DNA of 64,000 bases, from contig NC_014165.1 in assembly GCF_000092645.1 (NCBI RefSeq), positions 3,224,001-3,288,000 on the forward strand. Direction: 5' to 3'. Both the position numbers and the translations under genes were made by a program. Each line of letters begins with the position of its first letter. Within the stretch, counting starts at the first letter, position 1. This DNA comes from Thermobispora bispora DSM 43833. Its GTDB lineage: Bacteria > Actinomycetota > Actinomycetes > Streptosporangiales > Streptosporangiaceae. The notes beneath the pieces are model-generated. The model saw nothing but the letters and a program-made list of their open reading frames with translations. It was not told the DNA's origin and did not search any database. This document shows, one piece after another, positions 29,801 to 38,553 of the stretch.

Positions 29801-30583
29801 CTGGGCCTCGACCTCCGCGCGCCGGGCCCGTACCGCGGCCTCGTCGGCCTCCTCCCGCCGCAGCTCCTCCCGCAGGGTCACCACGTCGTCGGCGAGCAGC
29901 CGCAGCCGCGCGTCCCGTAAGTCGGCCTGGATCACCGCGGCCTTCCGGGCGATCTCCGCCTGCCGGCCGAGCGGCTTGAGCTGGCGGCGCAGCTCGGTGA
30001 TGAGGTCCTGGAGGCGGTTGAGGTTGGCCTGCATGGCGTCGAGCTTGCGCAGCGCCTTCTCCTTGCGCTTGCGGTGCTTCAGGACGCCCGCGGCCTCTTC
30101 GATGAACGCCCTGCGCTCCTCCGGCCCCGCGTGCAGCACCTGGTCGAGCTGCCCCTGCCCGACGATGACGTGCATCTCGCGGCCGATGCCGGTGTCGGAG
30201 AGCAGCTCCTGGATGTCGAGCAGGCGGCACGGGTCACCGTTGATGGCGTACTCGCTCTGGCCGGACCGGAACATCAGCCGGCTGATGGTGACCTCGGTGT
30301 AGTCGATCGGCAGCGCGCCGTCGGAGTTGTCGATGGTGAGCGTGACCTCGGCGCGGCCCAAGGGCGGCCGGCTGGCGGTGCCGGCGAAGATGACGTCCTC
30401 CATCTTGCCGCCGCGCAGCGACTTCGCGCTGTGCTCGCCCATCACCCAGGCGAGCGCGTCGACGACGTTGGACTTCCCCGACCCGTTCGGCCCGACCACG
30501 CAGGTGATGCCGGGCTCGAACCGAAGGGTCGTGGCGGAGGCGAAGGACTTGAAGCCGCGAAGGGTCAGCTTCTTCAGGTACAT
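26879..30583 (-). CDS. smc: chromosome segregation ATPase SMC
   Basis: 1234 residues. Head: Walker A GPNGSGKSN (31-39) and Q-loop region; two long coiled coils rich in Ala/Glu/Arg (about 165-500 and 680-1010) around a hinge (about 505-670; GAGLPGVLGPVAGLL); C-terminal head with signature LSGGERALTAVAFL and Walker B YVMDEVEAALDD. Works with ScpA/ScpB (not in the window) to organise the chromosome. ATG 30583 has GGAGGGGG upstream and begins MYLKKLTLRGFKSF, as in orthologues; an earlier GTG adds seven odd residues. Confidence 0.97.
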   Translation of the reverse strand: MYLKKLTLRGFKSFASATTLRFEPGITCVVGPNGSGKSNVVDALAWVMGEHSAKSLRGGKMEDVIFAGTASRPPLGRAEVTLTIDNSDGALPIDYTEVTISRLMFRSGQSEYAINGDPCRLLDIQELLSDTGIGREMHVIVGQGQLDQVLHAGPEERRAFIEEAAGVLKHRKRKEKALRKLDAMQANLNRLQDLITELRRQLKPLGRQAEIARKAAVIQADLRDARLRLLADDVVTLREELRREEADEAAVRARRAEVEAQLAESQRVEAELEAAASEAEPRLKAAQESYYRLSAIKERLRSVESLAAERQRHAAEAAQVQRWGRDPEELEREAAEARAQEEALAQELEEANARLAAAVDYRAEAENALAAEERRLAAAARAAAERREALAALRGQVESARSRARAADEEIGRLSRALEEARRRAEQARAELEAQALAEPEVDERLLAELAAAEEEVELARAAVEEARAAAAQAEAEVDRVKAGLAAPQEALAAAKAAVAAAVAADQESQRKVAALQARREALELSLNQPTDGAATLLGAGLPGVLGPVAGLLTVAPGAEAAIAAVLAVDGVAVASLHAAVAAMEHLRESGGGGSALLIAGDATEARHPGEPPVAGAEWAADLVTAPEALRPAVAALLSDVVVVPDLVTARKVVEANPRLRAVTRAGEVLGAYAAQGGPGGRTSVLQMRRALDEAAAGLAAAQAEAERNARALAEALAAEEECRNAVAEAEERVAEAQRAAAAAQSRVDAAQQGLNAAQAALDRLRSRQREADQAAADAARRLAGLEAAANAAADEVARLEQAVRGAEQAREEALAAVVELEERLAEEEYAAELTEEVTTETRDELAATCESARQAELEARLAVRTVEERLQGIAGRADALLRAAERERVERARLAAERARRRRQAETAAAVVRGAQTALQAVERSLALAAEEREAAERAREHIETELKTVRGRVRELGAELDALVNRAHGSEVARTERRLRLEQLEKRAMEEFSLDVESLIAEYGPHVPVPGDPPVPYVREEQEKRAATAERRLAQLGKVNPLALEEYAALEERHAFLTSQLEDLKKSRRDLMLVVKEVDERVEQMFASAFHDVAREFAQIFQRVFPGGEGRLILTDPDDMLHTGVEVEARPPGKKIKRLSLLSGGERALTAVAFLIAIFKARPSPFYVMDEVEAALDDTNTQRLLTLFEELRKTSQLIIITHQKRTMEIADALYGVTMRGGVSQVVSQRLRE

Positions 30584-30693
30584 GCGCTGCCCCCTCCCAG
30601 CCACCTGTGTTCGGGGGAAGACTACCGTCCCTGAAGGACACCGGTGTCACATAAGGCTCGCTGAGCCCGCGAGCAACGCGGCTTATGTCCTAT

Positions 30694-30713
30694 AACGAAC
30701 GGATCGTTTCGTT
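30694..30713 (-). promoter_or_regulatory. dyad in the AT-rich smc upstream region
   Basis: AACGAA-N8-TTCGTT, about 110 bp upstream of smc, in a stretch (30684-30840) that is unusually AT-rich for this DNA. A second small perfect dyad, GAATC-N4-GATTC, is at 30820-30833. Together with the terminator at 30848-30870 they fill the 310-bp gap; the smc promoter is likely here. Confidence 0.45.
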
Positions 30714-30847
30714 GCGCGCGGACGGCTCACGCCGAATGGGAAGGTCTCTTGGCGAAGGGCGAAGGCTCATCGACCGGCGCCTGGAATTCTCGTTTCGAAA
30801 TGCGCCGGGGAAAGTTAAAGAATCAAAAGATTCATCAGGAAACGGCA

Positions 30848-30870
30848 AGGGACGCCGTTCGGGCGTCCCT
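30848..30870 (-). terminator. terminator after the 64-residue gene
   Basis: 9-bp perfect arms (AGGGACGCC and complement) with a GTTCG loop, 24 bp past the stop codon of the small gene on the minus strand. It separates that gene from smc. Confidence 0.75.
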
Positions 30871-30893
30871 ACGACTGTCCTTCCGCCGCTCTG

Positions 30894-31088
30894 TCAGGTG
30901 AGAGCGGGCTCACGGTCCTCCAACCGGACCAACGCGTCCTCACGCGCCTGCGCGGTGAGAGCGTCGTTCTGCGCCTGGAGCCGGGTGAGTTCTGCCTCCA
31001 GATCCCGGATGCGCTGCTGAAGACGGCGCAATTCGGAGACCATACGAGGATCAGGACCGCCGACGTGGCCAAGTAGAGCCTTCGCCAT
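30894..31088 (-). CDS. small coiled-coil protein, 64 aa
   Basis: Starts at ATG 31088 (MAKALLGHVGG) with GGAGG 10 bp upstream. Residues about 16-60 form a regular heptad pattern (VSELRRLQQRIRDLEAELTRLQAQNDALTAQ), a short leucine-zipper-like coiled coil, probably a dimer. I recognise the N-terminal MAKALLGHVG as typical of a small conserved actinobacterial hypothetical, but no function is known to me. It has its own terminator and an AT-rich upstream region, so it is a single-gene unit. Confidence 0.75.
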   Translation of the reverse strand: MAKALLGHVGGPDPRMVSELRRLQQRIRDLEAELTRLQAQNDALTAQAREDALVRLEDREPALT

Positions 31089-31274
31089 GGTAAAGGGTCC
31101 TCCACGCTGAGTGACCAGACTATTTGCGCACTTCAAGCCGCGGGAGGGTGCGCTTAGTACCTCTCAAGAGTCGCACCGGCACTGGAGGGCGGTCAAGCTG
31201 AACGCTCCGAGCTAGCCTACCGGTGAACACTCCCAAGTGATAAATATACCTGACTCACTGAGTTTACGGGAAGG

Positions 31275-31544
31275 CTACCGGATCCCGAACCCCGTGATCC
31301 CGCCCTTGGCGTCACTCCAGCGCTCGGTGACCCCGGTGACCTCACCCGGGGTGTCGCCGCCGCGTAAATGATCGAGCAGCTTCTGACATGATTCCCGCGG
31401 GCCTTCGGCCACGACCTCAACCCTGCCGTCGGACAGGTTGGCCGCCCACCCGCACAGACCGAGCTCGAGCGCGCGGGCGCGGGTCCACCAGCGGAACCCC
31501 ACTCCCTGCACTCGACCACGGACCCACGCCGTCAACCGGACCAC
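31275..31544 (-). CDS. acyP: acylphosphatase
   Basis: 89 residues, full length. Contains the phosphate-binding [13 protein letters not shown] (catalytic Arg in GFR) and [17 protein letters not shown] with the catalytic Asn, which hydrolyses acyl phosphates in the cytosol. GTG at 31544; ribosome site weak. It lies between mutM and the small coiled-coil gene, as in other actinobacteria, but 286 bp after mutM. Confidence 0.93.
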   Translation of the reverse strand: MVRLTAWVRGRVQGVGFRWWTRARALELGLCGWAANLSDGRVEVVAEGPRESCQKLLDHLRGGDTPGEVTGVTERWSDAKGGITGFGIR

Positions 31545-31830
31545 GACTACCAGTATCCAGATCGGCCGCTCCCGTGACCAGCCGCGCCGGCCGCCAGGTC
31601 ACCGGCAGCCGCGCCGGCCGTCCCCGTGGGCTCCCGTCCTCCCCGGCGGCCCGGCCACGCCGGCGGCGCCTCCATCCCTGAGGTACGGGTCGCTCGGGAC
31701 GGCGCCGATCCCTTACCCACCGGTGGCGCCGGTCCAGGGCACGCCGGGTCACCGCACCGCCGCGGGAGGCCGACTCGGGTGAAGCCCGGCCACGGCGCGG
31801 TACGCGGCTCGCGGACGAACTCCCGGGTGT

Positions 31831-32715
31831 TCACGGCCGGGCGTCGCCCGGCCACGGCTGGCACTTCGGGCAGCTATAGGACGACCGGTTCATGAACGGG
31901 TCGCGCCGCACCGGCGCGCCGCACCGCGGGCACGGCTCGTCCTGCCGGCCGTACACCGCGAGCGAGCGGCCGAAGTAGCCGCTCTCCCCGTTGACGTTCA
32001 CGTACAGGCTGTCGAACGACGTGCCGCCCTGCGCGATCGCGTCGGTCAGCACGGCCCGGACCTGGGCGAGCAGCTCGGTGACCTCGGCCGCGGTCAGCGT
32101 CTCCGTGGCCCGCGCCCAGTGCAGCCGCGCCCGCCATAACGCCTCGTCGGCGTAGATGTTGCCGACCCCGCTGATCAGCGACTGGTCGAGGAGGGCGCGT
32201 TTCAGCCCGGTACGGCGCCGCGTCAGCCGGTGCGCGAACCCGTCGTCGTCGAAGGCCTCCTCGAGCGGGTCGGGGGCTATGTGCGTGATCGGCTCGGGCA
32301 CCCGGCGGCCGTAGGCGCTCGCCAGCGGGGCGACGAGCATGTGGCCGAACGTCCGCTGGTCGACGAAGCGCAGCTCCGGGCCGTCATCGGCGAAGCCCAG
32401 CCGCACCCGCAGGTGCCGCTCCGCCGGCGCTCCCCGGTCGGTGAGCAGGAGCTGCCCGCTCATGCCCAGATGGACGACGAGGGCCTCCTCCGCCTCGCGC
32501 GGATCGGCCGGATCGCCGTCGCCGAGCGGCAGCCACAGGTACTTGCCGCGGCGCTCGGCGGAGAGCAGCGGGCGGCCCTTGAGCCGGGCGGGGAGGTCGC
32601 CCGTGTTCCGGCGGACCGACCTCGGGTGCAGCACCTCGGCGGACGCGATCGCCCGCCCGGCCACCCAGCGCTCCAGCCCGCGCCGGATGACCTCGACCTC
32701 GGGAAGCTCGGGCAT
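31831..32715 (-). CDS. mutM: formamidopyrimidine-DNA glycosylase (Fpg/MutM)
   Basis: 294 residues. Starts [14 protein letters not shown], giving the catalytic Pro2 and Glu3 after Met removal. Helix-two-turn-helix in the middle ([20 protein letters not shown]) and C-terminal zinc finger CPRCG...CPKC. Removes 8-oxoguanine and ring-opened purines and nicks the strand. 12 bp downstream of rnc, so part of the same operon. Confidence 0.97.
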   Translation of the reverse strand: MPELPEVEVIRRGLERWVAGRAIASAEVLHPRSVRRNTGDLPARLKGRPLLSAERRGKYLWLPLGDGDPADPREAEEALVVHLGMSGQLLLTDRGAPAERHLRVRLGFADDGPELRFVDQRTFGHMLVAPLASAYGRRVPEPITHIAPDPLEEAFDDDGFAHRLTRRRTGLKRALLDQSLISGVGNIYADEALWRARLHWARATETLTAAEVTELLAQVRAVLTDAIAQGGTSFDSLYVNVNGESGYFGRSLAVYGRQDEPCPRCGAPVRRDPFMNRSSYSCPKCQPWPGDARP

Positions 32716-32727
32716 CCGCGGTCCCGG

Positions 32728-33531
32728 TCAGGACTCGCCGGTCCCGGCCCCGCCCGCGGGCTCCCCGGTGCGCTGCGCGCCGCCGTCCTCCGCCTTCCCG
32801 GCCTTCTCCTTCGCGTCCCGCATCGCCCGGATCGCGGTCCAGGCCGCCTCGGCCGCCTGCTGCTCGGCCTCCTTCTTGCTCCGCCCCGTGCCCTTGCCGT
32901 ACTCCTTGCCGCCGACGCGGACGGTCGCCACGAACGACTTGGCATGGTCGGGGCCGCTCTCGTCCACGTGGTACTCGGGCACGCCGAGCGACTCGGCCGC
33001 GGTGAGCTCCTGCAGCGACGTCTTCCAGTCGAGCCCGGCGCCGAGCGAGGCCGACCGCTCGATGAGCGGGTCGAAGAGCTGGTGGACCACCCGGAACGCC
33101 TCGTCGAGCCCCTTGTCGACGTAGACCGTGCCGATGAGGGCCTCGAGCGTGTCGGCGAGGATCGACGACTTGTCCCGGCCGCCGGTCCCCTCCTCGCCGC
33201 GGCCCAGCCGCAGGTACTTGCCGAGGTCGAGGCTGCGCGCCACGTCGGCGAGCGCCCGCATGTTGACCACGGCGGCGCGCAGCTTGGCGAGCTGCCCCTC
33301 CGGCATGTCGGGGTGGTTGCGGTACAGCGTGTCCGTCACCACCAGGCCGAGCACCGAGTCACCGAGGAACTCCAGGCGCTCATTGGTCGGCAGGCCGCCG
33401 TTCTCGTAGGCGTACGAACGGTGCGTCAGCGCCTGCTCCAGGATGTCAGGGCTGAGCTCCACGTCGAGGATCTCGCCCAGCTCCTGCCGGACGATCTCCA
33501 CGTCCACCGGCTTACTGCCCGATGCGGCCAC
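32728..33531 (-). CDS. rnc: ribonuclease III
   Basis: 267 residues from GTG 33531 (AGGAGG 7 bp upstream). RNase III domain with signature [17 protein letters not shown] and acidic metal ligands in [13 protein letters not shown]; double-stranded-RNA-binding domain at about 165-235; the last 35 residues are a Gly/Ala/Glu-rich tail of low conservation. Cuts structured RNA and rRNA precursors; the Streptomyces homologue AbsB affects antibiotic regulation. Upstream is rpmF with a strong hairpin between, so rnc-mutM probably has its own promoter. Confidence 0.96.
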   Translation of the reverse strand: MAASGSKPVDVEIVRQELGEILDVELSPDILEQALTHRSYAYENGGLPTNERLEFLGDSVLGLVVTDTLYRNHPDMPEGQLAKLRAAVVNMRALADVARSLDLGKYLRLGRGEEGTGGRDKSSILADTLEALIGTVYVDKGLDEAFRVVHQLFDPLIERSASLGAGLDWKTSLQELTAAESLGVPEYHVDESGPDHAKSFVATVRVGGKEYGKGTGRSKKEAEQQAAEAAWTAIRAMRDAKEKAGKAEDGGAQRTGEPAGGAGTGES

Positions 33532-33730
33532 GAACGTCCTCCTCTTGCTCCACGCGCGGCAGGACGGCGCAGAGAGGCCGGTGGATCGGAGGAGCCCGAA
33601 GGCGTGGTGGGCGCCGGGCCGCCGGGGTCCGGGGCCCCGGCGTCCACCACGGCCGCGGGCATGCCGTACACGGTCTCCTCGGTCCGGCCGCCACGCCGCG
33701 TGTACTCGGCCTTCTTCACAACAAGGTAAC

Positions 33731-33761
33731 GCCGGCCGAATCGTTTGACGATCCGGCCGGC
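33731..33761 (-). terminator. hairpin between rpmF and rnc
   Basis: 13-bp arms with one mismatch (GCCGGCCGAATCG against CGATCCGGCCGGC) and a 5-base loop, 28 bp past the rpmF stop on the minus strand. Followed by a mildly U-rich stretch. Ends or attenuates the coaD-yceD-rpmF transcript before rnc. Confidence 0.7.
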
Positions 33762-33788
33762 GACGCCTGTGGTCGAAAATCCGTGTGC

Positions 33789-33968
33789 TCAGTCCGCCGG
33801 GGTGTAGACCTGACGGCGGTTGTAGGTGCCGCACGTCGGGCACGCCGTGTGCGGACGCTTGGGCGAGCGACACTGCGGGCAGCTCACGAGCGCGACCGCG
33901 GCGGCCTTCCACTGGGACCTGCGGGCGCGCGTGTTGCTCCGCGACACCTTCCGCTTGGGGACGGCCAC
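33789..33968 (-). CDS. rpmF: 50S ribosomal protein bL32
   Basis: 59 residues, [20 protein letters not shown] at the N-terminus. It keeps both CxxC pairs of the zinc ribbon (CPQC and CPTC), so this is the zinc-binding form. GTG at 33968 with AGGAGG inside the end of yceD; only one base separates the genes. The yceD-rpmF pair is conserved across bacteria. Confidence 0.95.
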   Translation of the reverse strand: MAVPKRKVSRSNTRARRSQWKAAAVALVSCPQCRSPKRPHTACPTCGTYNRRQVYTPAD

Positions 33969-33969
33969 G

Positions 33970-34542
33970 TCAACCCTCCTGATCTCGTTTGTTCTCCAGA
34001 ACCAGACCCTGCAGCGCCGCCCAGCGTGGGTCGATCCTCTCGTGCCGGTGATCCGGGCCGGCCTCTGCCAGCTTCACCCCGCAATCCGCGCACAGACCGG
34101 GGCAGTCAGGGGTGCAGACCGGGCGCAACGGCAGCGCGAGCACCACCGCGTCACGGAACAGCGGCTCCAGGTCGAGGAGCTCGCCGTCGAGGACGAAGTC
34201 GTCCTCGGACGCCTCCTCCGCCGAGTAGAGGTACAGCTCCTGGAAGTCGACCTCCATGTCGTAGGCCAACGGATCCAGGCAGCGTGAGCACTCTCCACGC
34301 AGCGGTACCCGTGCCGTGCCCGTGACGAGCACGCCCTCCATCACCGCCTCGAGCCGGATGTCCGGCCTGATCTCGGCGTCCTGGGGGACGCCGATCATCC
34401 CGACGGCCAGATCCGCCGGCGCCGAGAGCACCGGCTTGATCCGGACCATCGATCCCGGCTGCCGTCCCAGCTCATGGGTGGAGATGATCCAGGAGGACCG
34501 GGAATCGAGGATGTGCGGGTTCATCCGGCTCTCATCAGGCAT
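33970..34542 (-). CDS. YceD/DUF177 family protein
   Basis: 190 residues. DUF177 motifs: GECSRCLDPLAYDMEVDFQE and the C-terminal CTPDCPGLCADCG with four Cys that probably bind metal. In bacteria and plastids this family is needed for 23S rRNA and ribosome maturation, and its gene precedes rpmF, as here. ATG 34542 or the ATG six codons later could be the start. Confidence 0.92.
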   Translation of the reverse strand: MPDESRMNPHILDSRSSWIISTHELGRQPGSMVRIKPVLSAPADLAVGMIGVPQDAEIRPDIRLEAVMEGVLVTGTARVPLRGECSRCLDPLAYDMEVDFQELYLYSAEEASEDDFVLDGELLDLEPLFRDAVVLALPLRPVCTPDCPGLCADCGVKLAEAGPDHRHERIDPRWAALQGLVLENKRDQEG

Positions 34543-34593
34543 GGCGAATCACCGCCGTCGTGCAGGCTGAGACTCAAGACTACCAGCCAGTCC

Positions 34594-35070
34594 TCAGCCC
34601 CTGAGCCGTGCTTCCAGCCGCTCACGAACCAGGTCGGGGACCAAGCCGGATATGTCACCACCATACCGGGCGATTTCCTTCAGCCTGCTCGACGACAGGA
34701 AGGAGTACTCCGGGTTCGTCGACATGAACAGGGTCTCGACCCCGGACATCCGGTAGTTGAGCTGGGCCATCTGCAGCTCGTAGTCGAAGTCGCTCACCGC
34801 CCGCAGACCCTTGACGATCACGCGGATGTCGTGCTGCCGGCAGAAGTCGACCAGCAGGCCGTGGAACTTCTCCACCCGGACGTTGTCGTACTCCTTGGTC
34901 ACCTCCCGGAGCATGTCGATGCGCTCATCGATCGTGAAGAGGGCCTGCTTCTCGATGTTGATCAGTACCGCGACGATGACCTCTTCGCAGAGGTTGGCGG
35001 CCCGGCCGATGATGTCCAGGTGTCCGTTCGTGACGGGGTCGAAAGACCCTGGGCAGACGACGCGACGCAC
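34594..35070 (-). CDS. coaD: phosphopantetheine adenylyltransferase
   Basis: 158 residues. Nucleotidyltransferase motif GSFDPVTNGHLDII near the N-terminus and SFLSSSRLKEIA near the end; makes dephospho-CoA from 4'-phosphopantetheine and ATP. GTG 35070 (MRRVVCPGSFDP). 16 bp after rsmD and 51 bp before yceD on the same strand. Confidence 0.97.
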   Translation of the reverse strand: MRRVVCPGSFDPVTNGHLDIIGRAANLCEEVIVAVLINIEKQALFTIDERIDMLREVTKEYDNVRVEKFHGLLVDFCRQHDIRVIVKGLRAVSDFDYELQMAQLNYRMSGVETLFMSTNPEYSFLSSSRLKEIARYGGDISGLVPDLVRERLEARLRG

Positions 35071-35086
35071 TGCGCACCCCCAAATT

Positions 35087-35656
35087 TCAGAGGTTCCCGG
35101 CTGCGCGACCGTACCAAATCGCCGCAACCCCGTACCTGCGGACCCTGTCTGCCACAAAGCCCGGCGGCCATTCCAGGTCTTTCCCCCGTGACTCCCGCTC
35201 CACGGCCACGAGAGCCCCTCCGGCGAGCCAGCCGTTGTCCCGCAGCGCGATGAGCACCTCGATGACCTGCTCATCCGGGAGGGAGTACGGCGGATCGGCG
35301 TAGACGAAACCGTACGGCTCGGCGCAGCGGCGGCGCACGAGCCGCTCGACCTTCTCCTGGCGGAGCACCGCACCCGGGAGCCCGACGGCCTCGATGTTCG
35401 CCCGGATGGCCCGCGCCGCCCGCGGGTCCGCCTCCACGAGCAGCACGTGCTCCGCACCCCGGCTCAGCGCCTCCAGCCCGACGGCGCCCGAACCGGCGTA
35501 CAGGTCGAGGACGCGGACCCCCTCGAGGGTGCCGAGCACCGACAGGACCGTGGCGAACAGCCCTTCCCGGGCCCGGTCGCTCGTCGGCCTCGTGTCCTTG
35601 CCGGGCGGAACGGTGAGCCTGCGGCCCTTCGCCAATCCCGCGATCACCCGTGTCAC
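35087..35656 (-). CDS. rsmD: 16S rRNA (guanine966-N2)-methyltransferase RsmD
   Basis: 189 residues from GTG 35656. SAM site VLDLYAGSGAVGLEALSRGA and catalytic motif ADPPYSL. Methylates G966 of 16S rRNA. The in-frame extension upstream is low-complexity and rejected. Conserved pair with coaD. Confidence 0.95.
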   Translation of the reverse strand: MTRVIAGLAKGRRLTVPPGKDTRPTSDRAREGLFATVLSVLGTLEGVRVLDLYAGSGAVGLEALSRGAEHVLLVEADPRAARAIRANIEAVGLPGAVLRQEKVERLVRRRCAEPYGFVYADPPYSLPDEQVIEVLIALRDNGWLAGGALVAVERESRGKDLEWPPGFVADRVRRYGVAAIWYGRAAGNL

Positions 35657-35890
35657 CCGTTCATTGTCCCGCCGGCGCCCGGTGCGCCCGACCCGGCGCG
35701 CGGTCGACGGCCGGGCGCGCGCTCTTCCGGCGGCCGTCTCAGGCCGCCCAGGCGTCACCGGCCGGCCGTGCCCACCCCGCACCACCGCCCCGGTGCGGGA
35801 ACGCACGGCTGGGCCCGACGGGGCGCCCCGGCCCACACCCCGGCCGGCCGGTCGAACGCACGGCCGCATGCGGGAGCGCGGAGGAGCAGG

Positions 35891-38068
35891 TCACCCCTTC
35901 TCCAGGAAGCGCGCCCGATCGTCGGCGAGGAGCGCGTCCAGCTCGGCGCGCAACGCCGGATGCCCGGCGAGCTCCGGGTCACGGGAGAGCAGCTCGGCCG
36001 CCTCGGCGCGCGCCGTCTCGATCAGGTCCTCGTCCCGCAGGAGCTGCAGCAGCTTCAGCGACGACTTGCGGCCGGACTGCGCGGCCCCGAGGATGTCCCC
36101 CTCCCGGCGCTGCTCGAGGTCGACCCGGGAGAGCTCGAATCCGTCGAGCGTCGCGGCCACCGCGTCGAGCCGCCGCCGCGCCGGCGTGCCCGCGGGCGCC
36201 TCGGTCACCAGCAGGCACAGCCCGGGCAGCCTGCCCCGGCCCACCCGGCCGCGGAGCTGGTGGAGCTGGGAGACGCCGAACCGGTCGGCATCCATGATCA
36301 CCATCACCGAGGCGTTCGGCACGTCCACCCCGACCTCGATCACCGTGGTGGCGACCAGGACGTCGATCTCCCCCCGGGAGAACGCCCGCATCACCGCGTC
36401 CTTCTCCTCCGGGGGCAGGGCGCCGTGGAGCGTCCCGATCCGCAGGTCGCGCAAGGGCCCCTCGCCGAGCATCCGGGCGACGTCGAGCACGGCGAGCGGC
36501 GGCCGGCGCTCCTCGTCCTCGCCGGTCGCCTGCTCCTCCTCGGCGCCGCCCTCCTGATCGCCGATGCGCGGGCAGACCACGTACGCCTGGCGGCCCAGGG
36601 CCACCTCCTCGCGGATCCGCTCCCAGGCGCGCTCGAGGTAGTGCGGCTTCTCGGCCGCGGGCACCACGTGCGTGGCGATCGGCGCCCGGCCGGAGGGGAG
36701 CTGGGCGAGGGTGGAGACCTCCAGGTCGCCGAAGACGGTCATCGCCACCGTGCGGGGGATCGGCGTCGCCGTCATGACGAGCACGTGCGGCCGGCCTTCG
36801 CGCGCCTTCATGCGGAGCGCGTCCCGCTGCTCCACGCCGAACCGGTGCTGCTCGTCCACGACGACCAACCCGAGGTCGGCGAACTGGACCTGCTCCTGGA
36901 GCAGGGCGTGGGTGCCGATCACGATCCCCGCTTGGCCGGACGCCGCGGCGAGCAGCGCGTTCCGCCGGGCCGCCGCCCCCATCGAACCGGTGAGCAGCAC
37001 CACGCTCGTGCCGCCGAACACGCCCCCGGTGGCGAGGTCGCCGAGCAGGTTCGTGATCGACCGGTGGTGCTGCTGGGCGAGCACCTCGGTGGGGGCGAGC
37101 AGGGCGGCCTGGCCGCCGGCGTCGACCACCTGGAGCATGGCGCGCAGCGCCACCACGGTCTTGCCCGCGCCGACCTCGCCCTGGAGCAGCCGGTGCATGG
37201 GGTGCGGGCGGGCGAGGTCGGCCGCGATCTCCTCGCCGACCTTCCGCTGCCCCTCGGTGAGCTCGAACGGCAGGCGCTTGTCGAACTCGCTCAGCAGCCC
37301 GCCGTCGCGCGGCGGGCGCGGCTTGGCCGCCCATTCGGACGCGGTCATCCGCCGCTTGAGCAGGGCGAGCTGGAGCAGGAACGCCTCGTCGAACGCGAGC
37401 CGCCGCCGGGCCGGGGCGATGTCCGCCTGGCTCGCCGGCCGGTGGATGCGGCGCAGCGCCTCCTCGAGCGTGACCAGCCCCTGCCGCCCGCGCACCTCGG
37501 CGGGGAGCGGGTCGTCCACGCTGAGCACGTCGAGCACGGTCCGCACGGCGCGGCGGATCTTCCAGCTCGCGAGCCCCTGCGCCGACGGGTAGATCGGGAC
37601 CGGGGCCGCGGCGAACTCCTCCGCGGTCTCCCCCGACTCGTCGAAGAGCTCGTACTCGGGGTGGGTGAGCGTGACCCGCCGGGTCCGCGGCGTGGTGAAC
37701 ACGTCGACCTTCCCGGCGAACATCGCCTCCGTGCCCGGGGTGAGCCGCTGCTCGGCCGCGTGCCCGCCCTTGCCGAAGAACGCGAGGTGGAGCTTGTCCG
37801 TGCCGTCGGTGACCACGACGTCGAGCCAGGTGCCCCGGCGGTTCTTCATCGGGCGGCGCATCACCGAGGAGACCCGGCCCACCACGGTCACGTGCTCCCC
37901 GTGCCGGAGCGAGGCGATCGGCGTGAGCTCGCCGCGCTGCGCGTACCGCCGGGGGTAGTGCCGCAGCAGCTCACCGACGGTCCGGATGCCCAGCGCGCTC
38001 TCCAGCGACGCCGCGGTACGGCCCAGCACCCGCGTGAGCGGCTCGTCGAACCTCGTCACGGCTCCCAT
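35891..38068 (-). CDS. recG: ATP-dependent DNA helicase RecG
   Basis: 725 residues, full length. N-terminal wedge/OB domain (about 30-180), then SF2 helicase motifs: I GEVGAGKTVVA, Ia LAPTEVLAQQH, II VVDEQHRFGV, III MTATPIPRT, V VATTVIEVGVDVP and VI QLRGRVGRG. Reverses stalled replication forks. ATG 38068; the next-in-frame GTG (VTRFDEPL) is an alternative. In many relatives a DhaL/FakA-like gene lies between rpmB and recG; here it is absent. Confidence 0.97.
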   Translation of the reverse strand: MGAVTRFDEPLTRVLGRTAASLESALGIRTVGELLRHYPRRYAQRGELTPIASLRHGEHVTVVGRVSSVMRRPMKNRRGTWLDVVVTDGTDKLHLAFFGKGGHAAEQRLTPGTEAMFAGKVDVFTTPRTRRVTLTHPEYELFDESGETAEEFAAAPVPIYPSAQGLASWKIRRAVRTVLDVLSVDDPLPAEVRGRQGLVTLEEALRRIHRPASQADIAPARRRLAFDEAFLLQLALLKRRMTASEWAAKPRPPRDGGLLSEFDKRLPFELTEGQRKVGEEIAADLARPHPMHRLLQGEVGAGKTVVALRAMLQVVDAGGQAALLAPTEVLAQQHHRSITNLLGDLATGGVFGGTSVVLLTGSMGAAARRNALLAAASGQAGIVIGTHALLQEQVQFADLGLVVVDEQHRFGVEQRDALRMKAREGRPHVLVMTATPIPRTVAMTVFGDLEVSTLAQLPSGRAPIATHVVPAAEKPHYLERAWERIREEVALGRQAYVVCPRIGDQEGGAEEEQATGEDEERRPPLAVLDVARMLGEGPLRDLRIGTLHGALPPEEKDAVMRAFSRGEIDVLVATTVIEVGVDVPNASVMVIMDADRFGVSQLHQLRGRVGRGRLPGLCLLVTEAPAGTPARRRLDAVAATLDGFELSRVDLEQRREGDILGAAQSGRKSSLKLLQLLRDEDLIETARAEAAELLSRDPELAGHPALRAELDALLADDRARFLEKG

Positions 38069-38194
38069 TCCTACCCTGTGCGGCCGACACCCGGCGCCGC
38101 CCACGCCCGGATTCCGGGCCGCTCCGGCCCGCGCCGTACGGCCGCCACCGCACCCCGCATGCGCTAACGTTGACGAACCGACGGCAGGCGCCGT

Positions 38195-38223
38195 TTGGCG
38201 TGCACCGGCCGGCATCGGATATT
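38195..38223 (+). promoter_or_regulatory. promoter of rpmB
   Basis: TTGGCG (-35, 38195-38200), 17 bp, GATATT (-10, 38218-38223), about 100 bp upstream of the rpmB GTG in the gap divergent from recG. Confidence 0.55.
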
Positions 38224-38323
38224 CTCGTTTGGCCAGCCGGTTGTCCCGGCGCGTTTCGCTCGGAGTTCACCGCCGCCGCACCCGGCGCCGGGCCGATCGA
38301 CTGATCCTGAAGGAGCGATTAAC

Positions 38324-38509
38324 GTGGCTGCCGTCTGCGACGTCTGCGCCAAGAAGCCGATCTTCGGCAACAACATCTCGCACTCGCACCGCCGGACCCG
38401 GCGCCGCTGGAACCCGAACATTCAGCGGGTGCGTGCGAAGATCAACGGCACCTCCAAGCGGCTGAACGTCTGCACCGCGTGCCTGAAGGCGGGCAAGGTC
38501 ACCCGCTGA
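38324..38509 (+). CDS. rpmB: 50S ribosomal protein bL28
   Basis: 61 residues from GTG 38324 with AAGGAG 8 bp upstream. Family pattern [11 protein letters not shown]...[15 protein letters not shown] and C-terminal [12 protein letters not shown]. Both CxxC pairs are kept, the zinc-binding (C+) form. Stands alone on the plus strand, divergent from recG and followed by a terminator. Confidence 0.95.
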   Translation: MAAVCDVCAKKPIFGNNISHSHRRTRRRWNPNIQRVRAKINGTSKRLNVCTACLKAGKVTR

Positions 38510-38525
38510 CCGAGAGCGTTCGCTG

Positions 38526-38553
38526 AGCCCGTCGCCGGTCGGTGACGGGCTTT
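38526..38553 (+). terminator. rpmB terminator
   Basis: AGCCCGTC and its complement plus three more pairs (one G-U) around GGTC, followed by TTTC, 16 bp after the rpmB stop. Confidence 0.8.
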
